This document shows positions 11,855 to 24,000 of a DNA stretch of 64,000 bases, piece by piece. Below the pieces are notes generated by a model. That model saw only the letters and a list, made by a program, of their open reading frames with translations, was not told the DNA's origin and ran no database searches. A program made the translations under genes and the position numbers. Where the stretch lies: the NCBI GenBank assembly GCA_003868215.1, contig QWDQ01000001.1:558001-622000 (forward strand), in the 5' to 3' direction. The number at the start of each line of letters is the position of its first letter. Within the stretch, counting starts at the first letter, position 1. Origin of the DNA: Pseudophaeomoniella oleicola (taxonomy: Eukaryota > Ascomycota > Eurotiomycetes > Phaeomoniellales > Phaeomoniellaceae).

Positions 11855-14380
11855 TCAATCCCACGACGTCTCCTCCTGCCAATCCAAAGGCCAGAGCCAA
11901 GAGTTCGCCACAATGTCGAAGTCGTCCATACCATCTGACATCGCAGGGATTGGAGACAGGCCGAAAGACAAGGTAGGATCTGGTTGGGATATTGCGTTCG
12001 TGGACGTGTTGGTGGAGTATGATGATGATGACGCGTTTTGGGAGGCGGCGCCGGGGGGTGTTGTTTGATGAGCGTTATTGTTGCTGTTGGTGTCTTGGAT
12101 GGACGAGGAGGAGGTATTGGTCGTCCTTCGAGTGGTATCGGTGCCGCTGCCTGTAGGAGATTCGGAGGGGTCTAATGTTGAAGAGGTGGATGGGTTAGGC
12201 GTCGAAGGTTTGAGCCATGTCCGTAATAGGTCGTAGGTTGTTTCCACGCTCTTTTTCGCTGCGGCGACGATTGCTAGGTCTGGTGTCGTTTGACCGGTTT
12301 CCATCGCTTCGATCTGACCCATCGCCATCATGAGGAAGGTGTGGCATTTGACATTAGTCTCACCGTGCTGGACTCTCTTCTCAGTGAGGGCAATGACTTT
12401 GTTGATTGCTTGACGTATCGGCTCCCTGTTGCCTTTGTTTGGATCCAAAGTCAAATTGGATGTGTCTTCTTCTAGTTGTGTGATGAGTTCCAGGCAGAGG
12501 GTCATGACAGCGTGAGCAACCACGTCACGAAACACGCCGCTCCCTGTCAAAAGTAGCCGGCTAAAATCTGGTTCTGAAGATCCTCGTCCTTCTGGAGATA
12601 TTATCTCCAACGCCGTCTCCGTGCAGATCTTGCGAGAATAATAGTAACGCGGGTCTGTACGGGCTTTATATGCAAACGGTCGGTGAAGGGCCATGAGAAA
12701 CCGGTGCAAAAGATGCGAGACGAGATCTCGCTGAAAACCTGAGAAAGGACAATAATACTTGTCCTCACCGGGATTTGTTTGATATGTGTCTAACAGAGCG
12801 TTGGCCTCGCGGATACCTGCAATAAGATCTCTGCTAAGGCAAATGACATCTTCGTAAAGAGGGTCTTTCGAGAAGTCATTGATGAGCGAAACGATCTTGT
12901 ACCTCAAGGGAAGGAGCTTCGAAAGGATGCGTGTTATTGATGTCTCGGTGTACACGTTCATGGGTCGTGATGACGGAGGCTCTGATGTTGTTTCAGAGAT
13001 CTCGTCGTCGTTGATGTTCGCAGGGAGTTCGGTGTCGAAGTCGTCTAAAGTAACCATCGGCGGCATCCCCGTGTCAAGACACGATTGCAGATTATATTCC
13101 AGTATTGTATACCACAACCTTCGGCGCACTTCCCCTATCAGCGGCGACATTCTGGGAAAGTGCTTAGGATCTCGATGTAAACCCATCAAAATTGCTTTCC
13201 TAAACATCGAGCCTGCCGAAATCCATACTAGATCACCTCCGACGGCGTTTATTTGCCGTGCCAAATGATGGAGACAATGAACTTGAAGACCTGTGATATT
13301 GAGGCGACTTTTCTCCGACGGTGTCGATATCCATGATGTAGCCAAACATACCCATTTCCTGGCCACCGGTCTGAGTTGATCAATCTCGTCAAGATCTGGG
13401 CAGAAGTATGTGGCGATAGCCATGATAAGCACAAGCTTGACAAGGAAACCCGTGTCTTTAATTTCCATGGTCTCCCAGTATTGGTTGTATTCCTCCTGAA
13501 AAGTCGGCACATGAATGATCCTACCAATCTGTAATCGGTAAAAAAGGTCAACCAATTTATCGGCTATTTCACGAGAAGGGATTGTGCTTCGAAGTTCCGG
13601 TAAATTGACCGTGGGTTCCGGGTCCGAAGATTTCACGGCTCTGGTCAGAGATTTGCACTTCACTAAAAGTCCAGCAATTTCCGACGTGAGGGTCGAACCC
13701 GCGAGCAAGCTTGCAGTGTCATTCCAGTCAGGCGTCTCTGCTATAGCTCTAATTTTCTCAAATTGCTCGAATGAATGCAACCAATGACTCTGGCCGAAGA
13801 GTCGCCCCTTCGAACAAAACCCACGGACTGACTTCTTGCATGAAGTATCAATACCGGCCTGGGGTTGGGCCGAAAGTGACACTCCTACTGCCGGATCGCC
13901 TTTTCTATCTTTCAGATCTGATATTGTCTGCTCCAGTTCATGGATACGACGTTTCATATGTTGGACAGTATCCTCCTTATCAGCCTGCTGCACCTGGCGT
14001 CTCTCAGACGGCAGATGTCTCTCAGTAAGGGCACTGGCTCGCCCTTGAATGGCATCAATATTTGTCGAAGTCGTCGGGGAGGAGACCGGGGTCGGCCAAT
14101 TATAGGAGAGACTATCCGAGTTCCTACCTGAAGGTATTCCAGTGCCATAGCCAACACTATCTCCAAGGTCGCTGGGTGGTAGCACCGGCCTGGTGCTTAC
14201 ATCGTCTGGCCTAGGCTGGATGAAGGTGCAGTTCGGTATCCCCAGTCTCGTACATTGTCCACAGGGAAAACCACGATCACATTTGATCTTACGCCGTCTG
14301 CATTCACAACATGATAGAGCTGGTCTTCGTCTTTTCCTTGGAGGTCCTGGAGGATCTTCTGGATCTCCTGAGACCATCAT
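11855..14380 (-). CDS. Zn2Cys6 fungal transcription factor
   Basis: Single exon, about 841 residues from the ATG at 14380 (a second Met follows directly). The N-terminus carries a complete binuclear zinc cluster: C24-x2-C27-x6-C34-x5-C40-x2-C43-x7-C51, with the RRRKIKC basic stretch and a preceding KRRR. A short heptad-like coiled coil (around HMKRRIHELEQTISDLKDR) follows after a linker, as expected for dimeric Gal4-type regulators. The middle contains the fungal-specific transcription factor domain, recognisable from RRRLWYTILEYNLQSCLDTG and the MGLHRDPKHFP motif. The C-terminus is a Ser/Thr/Asn-rich tail that ends in an acidic-aromatic patch (DDFDIVANSWLWPLDW), a plausible activation region. 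Its start faces the MFS transporter gene across 1.1 kb, so it may regulate that transporter; this is inference. Confidence 0.93.
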   Translation of the reverse strand: MMVSGDPEDPPGPPRKRRRPALSCCECRRRKIKCDRGFPCGQCTRLGIPNCTFIQPRPDDVSTRPVLPPSDLGDSVGYGTGIPSGRNSDSLSYNWPTPVSSPTTSTNIDAIQGRASALTERHLPSERRQVQQADKEDTVQHMKRRIHELEQTISDLKDRKGDPAVGVSLSAQPQAGIDTSCKKSVRGFCSKGRLFGQSHWLHSFEQFEKIRAIAETPDWNDTASLLAGSTLTSEIAGLLVKCKSLTRAVKSSDPEPTVNLPELRSTIPSREIADKLVDLFYRLQIGRIIHVPTFQEEYNQYWETMEIKDTGFLVKLVLIMAIATYFCPDLDEIDQLRPVARKWVCLATSWISTPSEKSRLNITGLQVHCLHHLARQINAVGGDLVWISAGSMFRKAILMGLHRDPKHFPRMSPLIGEVRRRLWYTILEYNLQSCLDTGMPPMVTLDDFDTELPANINDDEISETTSEPPSSRPMNVYTETSITRILSKLLPLRYKIVSLINDFSKDPLYEDVICLSRDLIAGIREANALLDTYQTNPGEDKYYCPFSGFQRDLVSHLLHRFLMALHRPFAYKARTDPRYYYSRKICTETALEIISPEGRGSSEPDFSRLLLTGSGVFRDVVAHAVMTLCLELITQLEEDTSNLTLDPNKGNREPIRQAINKVIALTEKRVQHGETNVKCHTFLMMAMGQIEAMETGQTTPDLAIVAAAKKSVETTYDLLRTWLKPSTPNPSTSSTLDPSESPTGSGTDTTRRTTNTSSSSIQDTNSNNNAHQTTPPGAASQNASSSSYSTNTSTNAISQPDPTLSFGLSPIPAMSDGMDDFDIVANSWLWPLDWQEETSWD

Positions 14381-15456
14381 GTAAAGGAAGTATGCAAGAG
14401 ACGTCCAGCGCGTTAGATGGAGATAGTAATGTCGAAGAAGAAACAATGGGGGATGAGTCCAGCGAGAGCTGAGTATCCTGACATGGACGACCAGATGGAG
14501 AATGCTGATCGACGAGTATTCGATGTGCCCAAACTCCTGGACCGGTCTTTTGGAGAGGAAAGGCTATGAGGCCGTAAGTAAATATCTCCGAGTCTCGGAT
14601 TTAGTATGAGGAAGCCTTCGATATCAGCGTTACAAAAGACTACTGACCACGTTTGACGTTCAAGCAAGATATCGGATCTGGAGAGTCTGAAGAAAGAGTC
14701 AGGAGAAGGATGACATACGAGGATCCCAAGGGCACAAAGTTTGGCATGCTGGAATAGTACGAAGGTACCATGTACATCGGGTAGTCTAGGTTGGCAACGG
14801 AGTAAGACCTAAGGAAAGCTAGGGAGATCTAGGAAGACCTGGGAAGAAGAAGAAGACCTGGGAAGACCTGATCAAGGAGGATGGATAGTGCCAGGATGGT
14901 GCGGAGATAGGACGGCAAATTCAATGACCAACAAGCCGAGGTAGTCCGTCTTATCTCCGTCTCACGGGATTTTGCTTAATAAGTTTTCATCTCTGTTCTC
15001 GATGGGCATTCACGTCATCATCCTATTGAAAACATCCTCAGAACCATAGTAACTTCACTAATGAATGAATGGATACTAAATGCATTGGACTCCAAAATCT
15101 ACCCTATGAGCCCCTGGGCCTGGAAACAGGCTGCTGCTCGGACTATTCAGAACGCGGGCCTAAGTATGGTATCTCGGTCTATTGACATCCCCGAGTCGCG
15201 AGGATTACGATGGAGACATTCCCTGGTGTAATACATAAGTACTCAAGGTAGGTACAATCAATTCTGCTTCTAGGCTTGATATCTCTCTCCCACGGCAAAT
15301 AAATTGTTCATTTCTCTCATCTGCATTCCTATACAATCTTTCTATTGCTCGTCATCATTGCCTGGTCCCGCGAACATTCCGAGTCTGCAAGCTCGTTAGA
15401 TCCATATTCAAGCACTCTGGTCAGGATACCGCCAGCGTTCGCACTATTCCACGACA
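14381..15456. promoter_or_regulatory. Divergent promoter region, Zn2Cys6 factor / MFS transporter
   Basis: 1.1 kb between two divergent starts. It includes purine-rich repeats of an AGACCTGGGAAG type near 14815-14875. No gene was recognised. It is the expected location of any CGG-triplet sites bound by the adjacent Zn2Cys6 factor. Confidence 0.45.
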
Positions 15457-16895
15457 ATGTCAGAACAGAAAGCTGAGCAAATGGAGAAACCGCCCATGAG
15501 CAACCCTGAAACTGATTCACCGGGCCTACCCCCGGCGGAGAAACCACATGGGCCTCCTAGCTTCCCGGAAGGAGGTGCCAGGGCCTGGAGTGTGGCTACA
15601 GGGTGCGCAGGTGTTTTGTTTTGCACTTTCGGCTGGGGGAATGCTTTCGGGTAAGTCGAAGTCATCGAAGCTGGTGGATGGCTGGCGAGCTAGCTTGAGG
15701 CAGCATCATGACTGACAGCTCGTCTACCAGAAATTTCCAAGCCTATTATGAGACTCATCAACTCGCCAATGAGACCTCATCAGCCATTTCATGGATCGGC
15801 TCGTTACAGATATTCTTTCTTCTTGGTTCAGGGCTGGTTGGCGGCCCTTTGTTTGACCGATATGGAGCCAAGGTACGAGATATTGTTCTCTTCTCTCTAG
15901 ACCCATCAAGACTAACCATGGCTGTCATTGACTCACAGGTCATCTACCCATCCGCCATCACGTATGTCTTCGCCGTTATGATGACTAGCCTCTGCAAGGA
16001 GTACTACCAGGTCATCCTCGCCCAAGGTATCCTTGGAGGTATTTCCCAAGGTATGACTATGGCTCCTTGCCTGGCCGCCGTATCGCAATACTTCCACGCC
16101 AAACGTGGTGCAGCCATGGGAATCGTCGTTGGCGGCTCGTCTCTCGGTGGGGTCATATTCCCAATTGCGCTCGATAGAATGTTCAACTCGTCACTGGGCT
16201 TCGGGTGGACGGTCCGCATCTGCGGTTTCATCATGCTTGCAATCCTCATTCCTTCAACACTCGTTATCCGCGCACGCCTACCGCCGCGCAAGGACCAGCT
16301 CTTCCTCCCTCGGGCCTTAGCCGAACCTAAGTTTTACACCCTAATATTTTCTGTCTTCCTAATGATTGTCGGCGTCTTTGGGCCCTTCTTCTACCTTCCG
16401 ACGTATGCCATCGAGCACGGAATGTCCAATAGACTCGCCTTCTACCTCCCCTCGATCCTCAACGCCGCCTCCTTCTTCGGCCGTGTCATCCCCGGCATCA
16501 CAGCCGACAAGATCGGCCGTTACAACATGCTCTTCGCCGCCGGCCTGAGCACCGGTATCATCGGCCTCTGCTGGCAACGCGTGTACAGCAACGCCGCCAT
16601 CATAGTCTTCACCGTCTTCTACGGCTTCACCTCGGGCGCCATCATCTCGCTCATGACCGCCTGCTTCGCGATGGCCGCCGCCAACCCGCGCGACATCGGC
16701 ACGTACATGGGCATGGGCATGTTCATGGTCTCGTTCGCCGCCCTGATCGGTGCACCCATCTGCGGCGCCCTCGTCTCGAGGTACCACGGCTTCACGCAGG
16801 TGTCGATCTTCACCGGCATCACCGTCCTCGCCGGCAGCTGCATGTTGATCATCGCGAAATGGACGAATGGGAAAGGACTTTTGGCCAAGATATAG
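15457..16895 (+). CDS. MFS transporter, monocarboxylate-transporter (MCT) type
   Basis: Three exons: 15457-15650, 15731-15872 and 15939-16895. The introns are 15651-15730 (GTAAGT..ACCAG) and 15873-15938 (GTACGA..CACAG). The second intron is 66 bp and free of stops, so an unspliced read adds 22 spurious residues. Protein 430 residues with about twelve membrane helices. The N-terminal cytosolic tail ends in PPEGGARAW-like sequence (FPEGGARAWSVATG), and helix 1 runs into the FGNFQAYYETHQL loop, both hallmarks of fungal MCT/SLC16-like carriers. DRYGAK and GRxxPG (FFGRVIPGITADKIGRYN) are the MFS loop motifs. Fungal members are often near metabolic clusters and carry monocarboxylates, riboflavin or unknown solutes; the substrate here is unknown. 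Divergent from the Zn2Cys6 gene. Confidence 0.93.
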
Positions 16896-18260
16896 AAGCA
16901 GAAAGAAAGAAAGTAAAGAAGCAGGCGATACCTACATTACCTGATTACCATCATAGATGGGGGGGCATATATAGATCGAAATAGAAATACCTCCCTAGAT
17001 TGTACCATCATCATCCTCTTGTACATTCCTCCTCCATCCTCAACTTCACCCCAAAGAAGAAGAAAAAGAAAAACACTGAACCTTCATCCAGGAAGCATTT
17101 GCCTAGAACTTACCTCCTAGGTAAGGTAGCTATGTACATTGATGATGACTTTACTCATCAGGCAGGTAAGGCAGGCAGGCATGCTCTACATATCCATACA
17201 TCTCCATACATACTTACAATCCCTGCTTGCAAGAAGACGGTCGGTGTATTAATCTCTTCTCTCTTTGATATCATGCCATGCCATGCCATGCCATGCCATC
17301 GCAATCCAAGTAATTAATCAGTTCACTGATTAATCAATCACAAAACTTTTTCTTAATTATTAATAACTTAGGTTCAATATCATCACTCTTTTGCTTCTTT
17401 TTTTTTTTTTTCTCTCAACTAGGTCTCTAAACAAAAAAGGAAGGACAGTTAATAATAATCATAATTTCTTCCATACTAATACCTCCGGTTCCCATTCAAG
17501 CACTACTCCTCCCTCTCCTCCCCCATTTCTCCTTTTCTTTACGAAAGGAGTCTAGTAAGAATTACGAAGGGGAAGTTTGAACAATACTACACGCAAAAGG
17601 CAAAAGGAGTATCGTTTTGCTGACTTTCAAAATGATAATTTCTTCTTTGGTCTAATATAACAAGGTAGTGATACATAAAATAGGTCTACAATCAAAATAT
17701 CTGGCTGCTGAGAGCGGGACAAAGAAATAGGACCCGTTGTTGTTGTTGTTGTTGAAAAGTTTTGAACTCCCCCTTGCCCCGGCCCGCTTCGACAGATCGG
17801 ACGCCCCCTGACCTGACTGGAAGTTTCTTCTCGGAAAATGTCCAGCCCCCTTCCCCCTGTGTTATGGATCTAGTGAAGTGACCATACTACTCGTACATCG
17901 AGTCTACCTGCATGCTGAGGATGATGGACTCGAAGGAAGAAACGCCTATTGCTCCTTCGCTTTGTAATGGGAAAAAATGTGCACGACGTGGAAATCGAGA
18001 GGCGCTGTCTGACTTTTGAACGGTGCTCTTCGAGGCCCTGCTTGCTGACAGAATGAATGATTTCTCTGCCATATGAAAGGATGTGTTGATACAAAGATTT
18101 TTGAGTCGCTCTGCGACATGAGTCTGATCCACGCCCAGTAACTGCATGAAGACTCTTGGGTGATATGATAAGAGACAGGAGAAAAGATGCACGGTGACCA
18201 TAGCTGGTTTTACCATGAGGGAACGGCGTGTTTAGTTCTTTATGCTGCAATCATGAGTTT
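16896..18260. other. Convergent intergenic region with simple repeats
   Basis: 3' flanks of two convergent genes. It holds a (CATGC)n microsatellite (17272-17299) and a (GTT)n run (17736-17754). No coding sequence recognised. Confidence 0.6.
17272..17299. repeat. (CATGC)n pentanucleotide microsatellite
   Basis: Five full copies plus a partial copy of CATGC, seen directly. Confidence 0.95.
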
Positions 18261-21068
18261 TCAACCCTGACCTGGGTTCCCACCCTCGATCCCAACAAGT
18301 GAAAATCGATTGCGCGGATCTTTGTCGGTCTCTAGTCTTCCTTCTTTGGCCGCCCTCAATCTACTTCCCACAGAGTTGATCCCGATCCGACTGCCCGCGG
18401 CACCAAGACGCTGACGAATACTGGTTCCTCTGTTGACGGAAACAGTGGAAGCAGCATCGTCATCAGGTGGAAACTCTGGGAGGGCTGTAGGGGTGTTTGG
18501 GGCTACTTTGGTTGTCCTAGCGGAATTGTTTGCAAGGGAACTTGTGGTAGTGCCGTAGCGTCTGAGACCAGAATATGTGTTGGCATTCGATTGGGATAAG
18601 GGACTGCTATTGAGCGTAGTCGATGCCGTGCGACGTGAGTGAATAAAAGAAGGGGATCGAGGGCTCTGGTCCGATTCTCGAGTTGGAAGTGGATATTGTG
18701 ATGTGTATTCTCGAGAGAAAGATGTCCGATCGCGAGGAGAGTATCTATAGGTTGGAGGCGTGACCACTTCAGTCATAGCTCTCGAGACAGGTCTCGGCGC
18801 TGGACTATTGTCTTCCTGTTCCTCGTCTGCACCATCATTCAAACCCTGAGTACGACGAGAACGAAGAGAAAGAGAAGTCCTATTGAGACGGTTCGCTGTA
18901 CTCCGTTGTACCTGCGTCGTCTGATTCGGAGAAGTAGTGTTCACTGCATTTTCAGGTGAAGCAAACCGCGAATTGTCAAGCCGTGGCCCGGCTAGGAGGC
19001 TTGTCCTCCGCGATTCAAGGCGGGACTGCGCCCGCTGTGTTGACTGACTTTGATCTTCGGGATCGACGCTTCCTCGGCGAAGTCTTAATGTAGTCTCCGG
19101 TAGGCCGGAAGCTGGGGTATCACGGCTGCCAGGTCGTCCATTCGCAGTGCCTGGCCGCTGCACTTGTGGCGCTTGTGATTGTGCCTGTGCCTGTGCTGAT
19201 AAAGCAATCGAAAGCTCAGTCAACCCACGGCAGATACTTTCAACCCTCCGACGACCCTGCCGTTCCGATGCTGAGCCGCCTCCAACAACAGACGTGCCAC
19301 CGTTTTGGGCTGGACCTCCACCCATCAGGGAAGCTAGTTGCAGTGCATCGGAAGCTGTTGCTTCAAGCTTTTGATATATATCACTGCTGACAAGCGATTT
19401 AGCGTTGGACAACGCTTCATGCAACAGCGGATGGACCGTGGAGGGTACGCCACCTATGGATACCCCAACTGGAGAATCCTTCTTACGGCCGTGTTTAGGG
19501 GAAGAGGACATTGTCGTTACAGTCGTAGTCGCTGTTTGAGGTCGTTCATTATTCGTGGATTGCATGGCTGCCGCAGAGGATGGTGGTAACTTCCCAGTTA
19601 GCTCGAGCTTTCTGATTCTCGACTTCAAATCATCTAATTCATCCCAAACCGTTGACGGCGCTGTCGTAGATATCGTGGATTCGGTGCCGTCAAGGCGTGC
19701 TCTTTCGGCCTCACCATGTCGTGCAGCGACGCTTCCAACCACAGAGGCTGAGACCATCCGATTCGACCTAGACACGTTTAAATTTGACGGCGTATATCTG
19801 GAACTGGTATCGGCCGCGGAAAGTCGCCTTTTGTAGGCACGAGGAGACTCTGGCGAACGTTGCGGCGAATCGATGCCTATAACAGATCTTGGAACACTTA
19901 TACTTGGTCTCTGTGGTCCACTCAAGTACCGTAGACGACGGCTTGAGTCGTCCAATGGATGTGCAGACGCCGATGAGCTGATATGGTTCAAAGAATGGCG
20001 TGACGAAGGTTTTGCGGATTCGGTCTGCATGATCGATTTGGATGGTTGTTGCAAGAAACGAGGCGATAAAAAGGATGTATGTATCTGGGACTAAGATCGA
20101 GTTAGCAATATGTCATAGGCAGGCTACAATCTCAAGACATTTAGAGACAACGGCGTGGAACTCACCCTTCGTCTTTCTGATCGTGACTTGTCTTCCTCCG
20201 CTTTCGCAATATTGAGGAACAGATCCTCTCGAGACCCTGAGCTCGACCCTTTCGTGTCTTCATCGGTGCTCGCATCCACGGGTTTCAATGTCATGTCTCT
20301 GTCCTCCTCATAAGACTCCGTTGGAGTCGAACTGGACGCAGTGCCATCCATGTCGCGACTACTGACCGGTGATGGTTCGCTTGTTTCATCGGTAGATGTA
20401 ATCGAAGCAGCTTGAGGCTCCGTCGGAGAAGTCCCCAACGGAGGGGGTGATACAATAGTAATATTGATTGGTGATTTTGGGTGAATTGGTAGATCGAGAA
20501 TGTCTGTTACAGAGGGTTTCCACAGTAAATCCTCCGTCAGGGTCCGCTGAGTACTTATTGCTGGCGGTGGTCCGTTCGAGGTCTCAACGCCGTATGAGCT
20601 GTGTGATGCCGGGGAACGCTTCAGAAGGGATCGCCGCGATTCGTTTGCGCCGCTGTTGGGGCTTTTCAACACCGTAACCTGTTCCTGTGATCGTCGTGGA
20701 ATTTCGATGGAGGATATAGTGTTTCGACTCGGTCGTCGAGCATGGAACATAGGCCTTGTCGGTGATTTGGGGGATGTCAGATCCTTACGACCTGGACTTG
20801 ATAAAATAGGGTCTGTTGGCGCGACGGAGATCACTGTCTTGCGGTCTGCATTGCGGAGCGATGGAAGGTCAACTTGGCTGTTGGGACTATTTGCGCGTTC
20901 ACGAGACCCATCGGCAGACTTTCGACGATAAAGAGGATCGGTGTGATTCTCGAAGGAATGTAAGGAAGAATCAGTATTTCGTCGATTGTGGGTCTGATCT
21001 GGTCGTGGTGTCGCAGAGGTAGAGATGATGCCAGGAGGTTGAATCGAGGGTGAAGCAACCGCCATCAT
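18261..21068 (-). CDS. Large disordered conserved fungal protein with short coiled-coil motif
   Basis: Two exons, 21068-20166 and 20090-18261, joined over a 75-bp intron (GTGAGT..TCTTAG, phase 0). Protein about 910 residues. Across the join, SREDLFLNIAKAEEDKSRSERRR continues into a Ser/Arg-rich region. The most conserved-looking part is the helical segment WDELDDLKSRIRKLELTGKLP near residue 450, probably a short coiled coil. The rest is Ser/Thr/Pro/Arg-rich with many SP sites, suggesting phosphoregulation. I recall homologues across Pezizomycotina named, misleadingly, LPXTG-motif cell wall anchor domain proteins; no sortase signal, signal peptide or membrane segment is visible here, so that name says nothing about function. 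Function unknown. An additional 5' exon cannot be excluded. Confidence 0.82.
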
Positions 21069-24000
21069 TGCGTCGGTGTTTGGTCGCGTCCTCGCTTGGT
21101 TCGGGCGGACAAGCTAGTCAAATGCAACCAACAACCCACACGCGTCAACTCACCTGGCCGTATATTACCATGCATACTACGGGCCAGCCGGGGAGCATTA
21201 ACAGTCTATCGCAGAGATATCACGAAGAACAGATGTTTGAGCAAATGGTGCATTCTTAACAATTCTACCGATTAGCTAGCTAATGGCCACTCGGACAGCC
21301 TCTAAGACTTCGGGCACCAACAGATCCACACGCCCGTCTCTAAAAAGTCGTGGAGATTTGATCGAATGTGATAACCCAGCCGAGTCAATTAATCGGAAGG
21401 GTAAAGTCAATCGCTTATGTGGCAGTCATCACAGTATGTGAGAACACTGAAGGTAACTTATCACTGGCTCCCAAGGAGGTTGGTGAAGGGGAAATGACTG
21501 GCAGGGCTCAAAACCGTCACAGCTTCAGGGATCCGGTATCGTAACGTATACCGCTTCGACAACTGTTTCTCTGTGGTGCATCCTAGGTGAATCTTGCTGT
21601 ACCATGATATGTGCAAGAGGATCCCGAGGGATGAAATGGTTAAAAAGATAGCTTTCTGGCTGCTGGCCCCTTGATGATCTATATCAGCTGGCCAAGTCAA
21701 GTCTTCGCGGAATAGAAAATCAATTGATCAGGGGCACAAAGGGGAGAGAACATGGATCTGACCGCAGATAAGGGACTAAACGCTCGCGCCGTAGCCGAGC
21801 TGGTGTTGGTTGTCGATCAACTGGATGGAACGTGCATCGCACAATTGGAATGCTCGCCGTTTGTGGATGTCTTCATTTCAGAAGGCTGATTGACCTCTTG
21901 CCAGTATGATCTTCACTTCTACATGTCTGCCTATGTATCGAAGTAGCCCTACGTGTAGTCACTCACCGGCTCTGGGACGACTTTATCGAGGCATTTCGCA
22001 AAACCAATCTATACTGCTCTCTCACTTGTCCCGTCATAGTCAGCTGTGATGTCTCTACGGAAAATTGCCCATGCCTGGATAGGGATTATATACCCGGTAC
22101 TTGCTGAATGGCTCAATTTACAGTCGTTGGAATCTTCACTCGCCTGGAAGTCGCTCAGCGAGCTGAGGTCCGACCGATCAAGACCAGCGGTCAAGCACGC
22201 GTGTGATCTGGCTACCACTGACATGAGGTTGCAATGCTTCAGACGTCGCCCATCATACTGCGCAAGGGGTCTTTGAGAAATTGCAACCAGAGCTGACAAG
22301 ATCACGACTATCAAGACTCTGCCACTGGGAACCCAATTGATACAGACATCATCCCTTTTTACCTCCTTTCTTGCAGGACTTCAAAATCGCCAATCCTTCA
22401 TAGTCTCGGGTATTCAAGCTAACATCTTCAGGGATTCAATACTGTATTTTCCCCTGGTCAATGATCCGCAAGTCCTTTGTGTGCTTCTCTTCGAGAACAT
22501 CAACTTGATAGATTCATAGGTCGTCCATGAGTTCTTGAGGCCAACCAGGGGAGAACCTGCCTCTATGATGAGGTGCAACTATCGAATGTATTTCACAGTT
22601 GACGACAAAGCCTATGTGTGTAAGCTCGACGTTGATCTCACTCGGAGACAGAGACGGCGAAAATGATGCAGTCTGTGGTTTTCGGGCGAACACAGCGCTC
22701 AGACATCTACTACGCTGTCAGGTGGTATGACCAAGCTTCTTGGAGTACCTAAGCGTGTTTCAGATATCTGACCACTGAAGCAACTCGACAACACTGCGTC
22801 TCTCGGCGTCTCGTCCAGTGGCCTGCATTGATTGTAACTTCCACGCATGCAGAACAATGCTATTCAAGTACCGAAACCGACTCATATATACACATGCAGA
22901 AGAGCGGTGTGCAAGTCCCTCTTGCGATAGAAGGCAAGTCTGCTGAATCTGCATCGAAAGGACCTGCTTATTTCGTCGGTGGCTTTCAAGCCAATACGAT
23001 TGGCAGAATGTCAACATTAAGATTGTACTGTCATTTGATCTCAAGACTGACTGACGTGTCAACACACATGGGCTTCTCAGGAACTCGGTTCATCGAGTTT
23101 TTGTGGTGATACGAGATGCGACAGTCATAATCATAGCCAGTTGGCCTAACGACACTCGGGAAGTTTTTGAGCTTTGATAACAATGATATTACTACGGTAG
23201 TCAAACTCTTTGTAGTACCGAGGATGTGTTTAGGTACAGTTCCGAAGACCAGTCGCATTAGCGATCTTTCTCTTGCGATCTGATATACGTAGTAGTGATG
23301 GGCCGATGATCGCTTCTGTATCTCTTCTCTTACTGATCGGCTGATGCTCTGAGCTTCGCCAGAATGGAGATTTGTATGGAGAAAGACATGTGGTAGCCGA
23401 GGCCAGTCGCGAGATTAAGTGAGATGCTGATCAAACTATATACCACCGTTACAGGCTCAAGTTGATTGAACTGCAAAATACTCTTGTCTCTCGGAAATTA
23501 GGATCCACGGCAACGTGACGTTGAGATAATCAACAACCCGCCATGTTTGTCTTGAGTAAACACCGTTGGTCCACCCAAAAGGTGAAAGGTGTCAACAAAG
23601 GGGTTGACGACATCACGAACTGCAACTCCGGATGGACGAGATAGAAACTGCAGGATGAATTGGCTGTCCCGGAGCATCTGGCTAAAGGACTTTCCAGGTG
23701 GTCATCTGGTTGAGAGAAGGTACGAATTTGCTAGATGACTCTAGGTAGGTCCATGATGCAGTCAATGCAGCCGCAAGTCTGTGTGGATGCTCTTCTGCAA
23801 AAAGGCATCATCATCGTTGTTGGGCGGATTTTGGGGGGGTCTCAATTACAGCCACACGGAATACAGTACGTAAGGCAAGACAAGGTAAAGCGATGCAGCG
23901 GAAATGCTTGCTTGCCTGACTCTGTCTCATCATCTGAGGTTTCGTGAAGGATCCATCCACACCTAGGATTCTACGGCAATCATGTCTGTTTGTGATAGGG

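Noticed and set aside
16359-16787. 142-codon minus-strand Gly/Asp-rich frame inside the MFS gene
   Set aside because: Antisense shadow of GC-biased codons; no homology.
18261-20090. Surface anchor protein implied by the LPXTG name of homologues
   Set aside because: No signal peptide, sortase motif context or C-terminal membrane segment is visible; the name is not informative.
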